From Candidatus Fusicatenibacter intestinigallinarum (lineage in GTDB: Bacteria > Bacillota > Clostridia > Lachnospirales > Lachnospiraceae): a stretch of 64,000 nt of DNA. Positions 61,301 through 64,000 of the stretch are shown here, piece after piece. How positions within the stretch are numbered: position 1 is the first letter of the stretch; each line of letters opens with the position of its first letter. The stretch lies in contig DWWU01000012.1 of the NCBI GenBank assembly GCA_019119555.1, positions 1 to 64,000 on the forward strand. Reading direction: 5' to 3'. Made by a program: the position numbers and the translations under genes. The notes under the pieces are model-generated. The model made no database searches. It saw nothing but the letters and a program-made list of their open reading frames with translations, and was not told where the DNA came from.

Positions 61301-62581
61301 TGCGTCAAAAGGCATATTGACGCCGACGGTCAGAGTCTCCGTGGCAACAACCGCCTTGACCGGAGAGCTGTTCCGCTGAAAGGCAGACTCGATGATTTCA
61401 CGGAGGTTTGTGGATACCCCTGAGTTATGGTAGCTGAGGCCCCTCTGCATCAATGTCTTGATATGGTCCCTGTCATCATCCCTGTCACAGGTTTCAATGT
61501 CCGCCATCGTCTGGCGGAATTCCTCATCTTCGGTCACCGGCCCGAAAATGTCGCCCGCCTGCTTGGAAAGAAAGTCGGCATATCGTTCCGTATCTGCCTT
61601 TGTCGCGGCGAAGATCAGCGTTTTTGCATTCGGATTCTTCTGATAAATCTTACGGATCACCGCAAGAAGAAATTTTTCTCTCTTTTCCCTGTCTCTCAGT
61701 TCTTCATTATATCCGGGTATCTCCAGCTGCACATCCTCGGAAATGACACTTTCCCTCAGCTTCTGTGCATTGACGTCAATGCTGTCAAATTCCTTTTCGC
61801 TGGGGATATACCTGTGTTTTCCGGTACCGTTTTCCGTCAGAATATATTCGTCCAGTCCCACCGGCCGCAGCGGGCTGTTGATCTGTATTGTGTCCTTTCC
61901 CAGCCATTCCCTGATCTTATCTGTCTTGCAGTCGCTGGTGGCAAGACACATAATCCTGGTCTGCGGATTTTTTATACGGGTGATCTCAAGCGCCATCTCC
62001 AGCTTCGGCCCCCGTTCTTCCTTGCTGAGCATGGAAAGCTCGTCCACCACCAGCAGGCGGCAGGCGTCCAGAATCGCTCCTCCGTTCTGGCTCAGCATCG
62101 CATAGTATTTCTCATACACAATGATCGCCACATCATATTCTCCGTTGATCAGGCGCTCATCATTGTCCATATAGTCGCTGCTGGAACCATAGACACGCAG
62201 GCCCTGTCCCTCCAGATCATCGATAAACTGGCGGGTCCTCTCGTGTACCATCGCCTTCAGAGGCACAAGGACAATCGCCTGCAGTCTCCGGGACACCACA
62301 TCGAGAATATTCAGCTCGGACAGCAATGTTTTCCCCGAAGACGTGGCGCCCTGAACAATCAGATGTTTCGGCACTCTGTCAGAATCCGACCAGTCGTCGC
62401 AGAACTCCCTGTGACTCAACGCAAGCCTCTGAAGAGCCGTCAGTTCCACCTCATCGTTTTCCGGCAGCCGGCTTTTCAGACGACTTTCAATATTTTCCAA
62501 CGTTTTCGCATAGATACTGGACCTGTCCTCTCTGTCCCAGCCAAATACGTCGTATACGTCCGACAGTACCCGAACCTCCAT
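58397..62581 (-). CDS. SF2 (Ski2-like) helicase with C-terminal TIR-like domain
   Basis: This 1394-residue protein has SF2 helicase motifs in the first about 500 residues: GATSSGKT (motif I), VVDELS (motif II, DExH-like), CLATSD (III), TETLTVGVNMP and QEYRNYIGRAGRLGQ (VI). A helical middle follows, then an unrecognised region (about 950-1230). The last about 150 residues look like a TIR domain (ISYSHYED, VMFDQFKPAAG, FFLVLSNWW, NEICKEEI with the likely catalytic Glu). TIR domains in bacterial defence often hydrolyse NAD. ATG 62581 follows AAAGGGGATGCACAT; an ATG at 62599 overlaps the upstream gene. Confidence 0.8.
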   Translation of the reverse strand: MEVRVLSDVYDVFGWDREDRSSIYAKTLENIESRLKSRLPENDEVELTALQRLALSHREFCDDWSDSDRVPKHLIVQGATSSGKTLLSELNILDVVSRRLQAIVLVPLKAMVHERTRQFIDDLEGQGLRVYGSSSDYMDNDERLINGEYDVAIIVYEKYYAMLSQNGGAILDACRLLVVDELSMLSKEERGPKLEMALEITRIKNPQTRIMCLATSDCKTDKIREWLGKDTIQINSPLRPVGLDEYILTENGTGKHRYIPSEKEFDSIDVNAQKLRESVISEDVQLEIPGYNEELRDREKREKFLLAVIRKIYQKNPNAKTLIFAATKADTERYADFLSKQAGDIFGPVTEDEEFRQTMADIETCDRDDDRDHIKTLMQRGLSYHNSGVSTNLREIIESAFQRNSSPVKAVVATETLTVGVNMPFDAMIMMDCRVPKRKGDKVELTSQEYRNYIGRAGRLGQSNTTGQTYLYVRKKELTTFWRSFDEEPVEIASALKDAKETERAPYFLGLLAVSTRGEAFDIRNLTELYDRSLSRIFDSKQVDIDKIQNELYENYLVDIVKKKKKGRGNLPGYHPEEPSLLQLKVSAFGKDMAPYALSMETCESIYSYFLHGSENGGMPAGITEKMIDSDYCLLEILYHVCQHPEIARSSNLMMPQNVGLNASRLYTATATVKKKLNQMFSEKDDRGNYKHQLWKDCENTNELRAVAMGTNTVDQTEKLQAAMRAILIYYWTQGKTIGEIKKETGFNTFLKIINGDLERLAEVISFHLDAIYRSLVTAAAGSRMVLADSQALAAFYALQTRVKYGMCRDLVVLANKHVHGLDRSRLLEFGRLCAEMGKTPLELLMTLPDRVIVKYMTLLQRNLLCQRNNARYRHANQFDILLKAIESDIGSDFSPELSANLQRIFEWDLEGNDADALLTAFQNLLSHRKNKRKIFGDFAQVDRRGTDPYLVWTGKCRTNRDGESVEDDILLGVLTGDPGEAAAVREFLKREAGSGMARARILIIPNDGGKLLEEQGWNPGDVDVVMTNSIFAELLVNAIALRGSCDRALLSILTDLKGVFGVSIEKNRPSGLLQNYIVKEKDQGVRPRFRLLYSGSIDDTIRFDSAKLINTLTNTEDLSNCEVLPWGYALECALETKDYNDFTDCPTIICLSSENVIGSRSLTKFLYKMGQQNYSNCFVLFESAQAHEQWIRAAEKADPYGEKWWEKNNQIPGRITPDVKTAVSAIRDIVGNFEKDGFLIGISYSHYEDVNVSGEQYRNANYSRECCDSDIEKLERVAEALREEYGEHRVMFDQFKPAAGQFRKPEAKKKSMDGYRQCRFFLVLSNWWTYHNEICKEEIQVMKERYQEGKASYLYLTTRSQASMDPGGDEYTWDINDIDGILEEIRNSLREQK

Positions 62582-62595
62582 ATGTGCATCCCCTT

Positions 62596-64000
62596 TCATT
62601 CTTCCAACGTATAGTTTTCTCCGAAGGACGCGGCAAAAAACGCGTCGTAATACCTGCCCATATTGCGCACATCCTTCTGATACTGACGCTTCTGATCTCT
62701 GTAATTGTTTCTTACCTCTATATCCTCGTCCTGCGCTCTGGACGGCCGCTCAAAGAAACGGTATCTCACCGCAGCTTTCCGAAGGCTCCTCGCCGTTTCC
62801 GGATTGATCCTGGCCGGCGAAAGTCTGTCCGCCAGGGCCGCCGCCCCTTCGTCCTGACTCCCTTCCAGGAAACTCAGGAATTTTTCCCAGACTCCGGCGT
62901 GGATGCCGTAATAAAGGGAACAGTGTATTTTCTGCAGCCACGCTTCCTTTTTACAGATCTCTTCCTCCAGGCCGAGCTCATCCACCGGAATTCCAAAGCT
63001 TTCAAATTTCCTGAACTGTTCCCGCCGCTCCATCCACTGTTCGGTCAGCAGATGTCTGAGCATCAGCTGACCGATCTCAAGAAGGTAAGCCAGCTGCTCC
63101 GCCAGCTTCGACAGCAGAGAATAATGAATCTTGCAGTTCCGAAAGATCATTCTCGGATTGTCACTGTCCATCCAGCTCATCAGCCCCACCAGAATATGCA
63201 GAAGTTTCACCTGTTTTTCGTTTTTCAGGTTCATGTTCTCCAGCCATCTTGGCACGTCGCCTTTGGCATAGCGGGCCTTCAGATTTTCATATGTGGTCTG
63301 AAGATCGACTTCCGCCCTTGCGCTGGTATACATTCCGCCCAGGTACTCTGTCGCATGTCTGGAGGACAAAAGCCGGTACAGCAGCGTGAGGATATCGATC
63401 TCCTGCCAGATTCCCTTGTCCGTCTGCTCTTCGATCGCACGGTAAATCAGATCATAATCCGAGCTGTCGAGAATGTATCCCTTCATCTGGCTGCCGTACA
63501 TGGTAAGGCAGTATCGCTTCTCAGTCTCCTTCCGGCTCCTGCCCATAAGTCTCTGCCGGCTGTACTGCAGAAGCTTCTTGTCCACCAGAAAGTTCAGAGC
63601 ATTCCGGACAATTTCGGTCAGACCTTCCTCCTCGTACCCGTCCGGCCGGGGCAGAGTCTGTATCATCTCCTGAATTTCTTCTCTGCTGAGTTTCGAGGAT
63701 TCATCCGTAAAAAGATTCAGAATGAACATCGGTCCCGCTGTGTTTGCCGCCTGAAAAAACAGGCTGTACAGCCGCGGCGGAGTGTCCGCGCTTCTGAGCA
63801 GCTCGTTCCATACCGTTTTCTGATCTTTTTTGACCAATGTGTATACATATCCTTTGCTGTTGCTCTTCTGTCTGCTTCTGGAATACCGTCCGGCGCGTCC
63901 GATATAATTCTGGTATTCATTCTGGGTCAGATAACGCATTTCCTGCCCGGTCTGTTTGGTGAGATCCGCGATAATGACCACATCCACATTGCTGTTCACG
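62596..64000 (-). CDS. Second SF2 helicase, C-terminal part (runs off window)
   Basis: At least 467 residues are in the window; the N-terminal motor lies beyond the right edge. The visible start carries DVVIIADLT and motif VI QNEYQNYIGRAGRYSRS, the same arrangement as in the TIR-helicase, followed by helical domains of unknown role. The TGA overlaps the alternative ATG of the next gene (ATGA), so the two helicases are co-expressed. It is related to, but shorter than, the TIR-fused partner and lacks a TIR domain. Confidence 0.75.
   Translation of the reverse strand, partial: VNSNVDVVIIADLTKQTGQEMRYLTQNEYQNYIGRAGRYSRSRQKSNSKGYVYTLVKKDQKTVWNELLRSADTPPRLYSLFFQAANTAGPMFILNLFTDESSKLSREEIQEMIQTLPRPDGYEEEGLTEIVRNALNFLVDKKLLQYSRQRLMGRSRKETEKRYCLTMYGSQMKGYILDSSDYDLIYRAIEEQTDKGIWQEIDILTLLYRLLSSRHATEYLGGMYTSARAEVDLQTTYENLKARYAKGDVPRWLENMNLKNEKQVKLLHILVGLMSWMDSDNPRMIFRNCKIHYSLLSKLAEQLAYLLEIGQLMLRHLLTEQWMERREQFRKFESFGIPVDELGLEEEICKKEAWLQKIHCSLYYGIHAGVWEKFLSFLEGSQDEGAAALADRLSPARINPETARSLRKAAVRYRFFERPSRAQDEDIEVRNNYRDQKRQYQKDVRNMGRYYDAFFAASFGENYTLEE

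Overview
The window looks like a chromosomal segment of a Gram-positive gut anaerobe of the Clostridia, most likely Lachnospiraceae. This is an inference from moderate GC, strong AGGAGG-type ribosome binding sites, LplB/YtcP/LipO-type sugar importers, TraX and Flp1-like Tad proteins, GH172 and GH120 enzymes, and GH3/GH13 genes. No rRNA, tRNA or CRISPR array was seen.

Layout. 0-0.35 kb is an AT-rich insert with the start of an IS630-type transposase. 0.36-14.4 kb is a Tad pilus locus split by a fructan-type sugar locus. A decayed copy (tadV and cpaE remnants, tadC, a truncated pilin) lies at 0.36-2.5 kb; tadV-cpaE-tadA-tadB lie at 14.4-10.9 kb. Between them a LacI regulator (9.6 kb) diverges from permease-permease-binding protein-GH32-GH172 (9.2-2.9 kb), with matching palindromic operators in the control region. 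14.8-19 kb holds a ROK regulator and a GH120 beta-xylosidase. 19.2-22.6 kb holds an Spx/ArsC-like protein, YbaK, AlaX and an NhaC antiporter. 23-25.7 kb is a Zn/Cd P-type ATPase under an ArsR-type operator. 26.3-37 kb has a GH3 enzyme, a homocysteine methyltransferase, a PrsA-like foldase, mfd, pth and two COG0523 GTPases. 37.4-52.7 kb has a heterodimeric ABC exporter, two TraX paralogues, glgB, a GH13 enzyme with a TetR regulator, a cell-wall hydrolase, TatD, a carboxylesterase and an unknown gene.

The most unusual region is 53-64 kb, all on the minus strand. A helicase that runs off the window and a 1394-residue helicase with a C-terminal TIR-like domain are followed by a terminator. Then comes a compact operon: a 58-residue ORF, an E2/UBC-like protein, a JAMM (JAB) metalloprotease, an E1/ThiF-like activating enzyme, a membrane-anchored YARHG protein and a single-ring ClpB-like AAA+ ATPase. 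This resembles a ubiquitin-like conjugation, deconjugation and unfoldase module next to a TIR/helicase module, and is the best candidate for an undescribed defence-type system.

A second genome-level theme is a set of short palindromic intergenic repeats. The main family is a 25-30 bp palindrome with arms GTAACAGTTCAGC/GCTGAACTGTTAC. Several copies are flanked by 8-bp direct repeats, and one sits as an apparent clean insertion when the two tad copies are compared, so it behaves like a mobile miniature element. Other families form hairpin composites with it, and some copies supply the last codons and stop of neighbouring genes.
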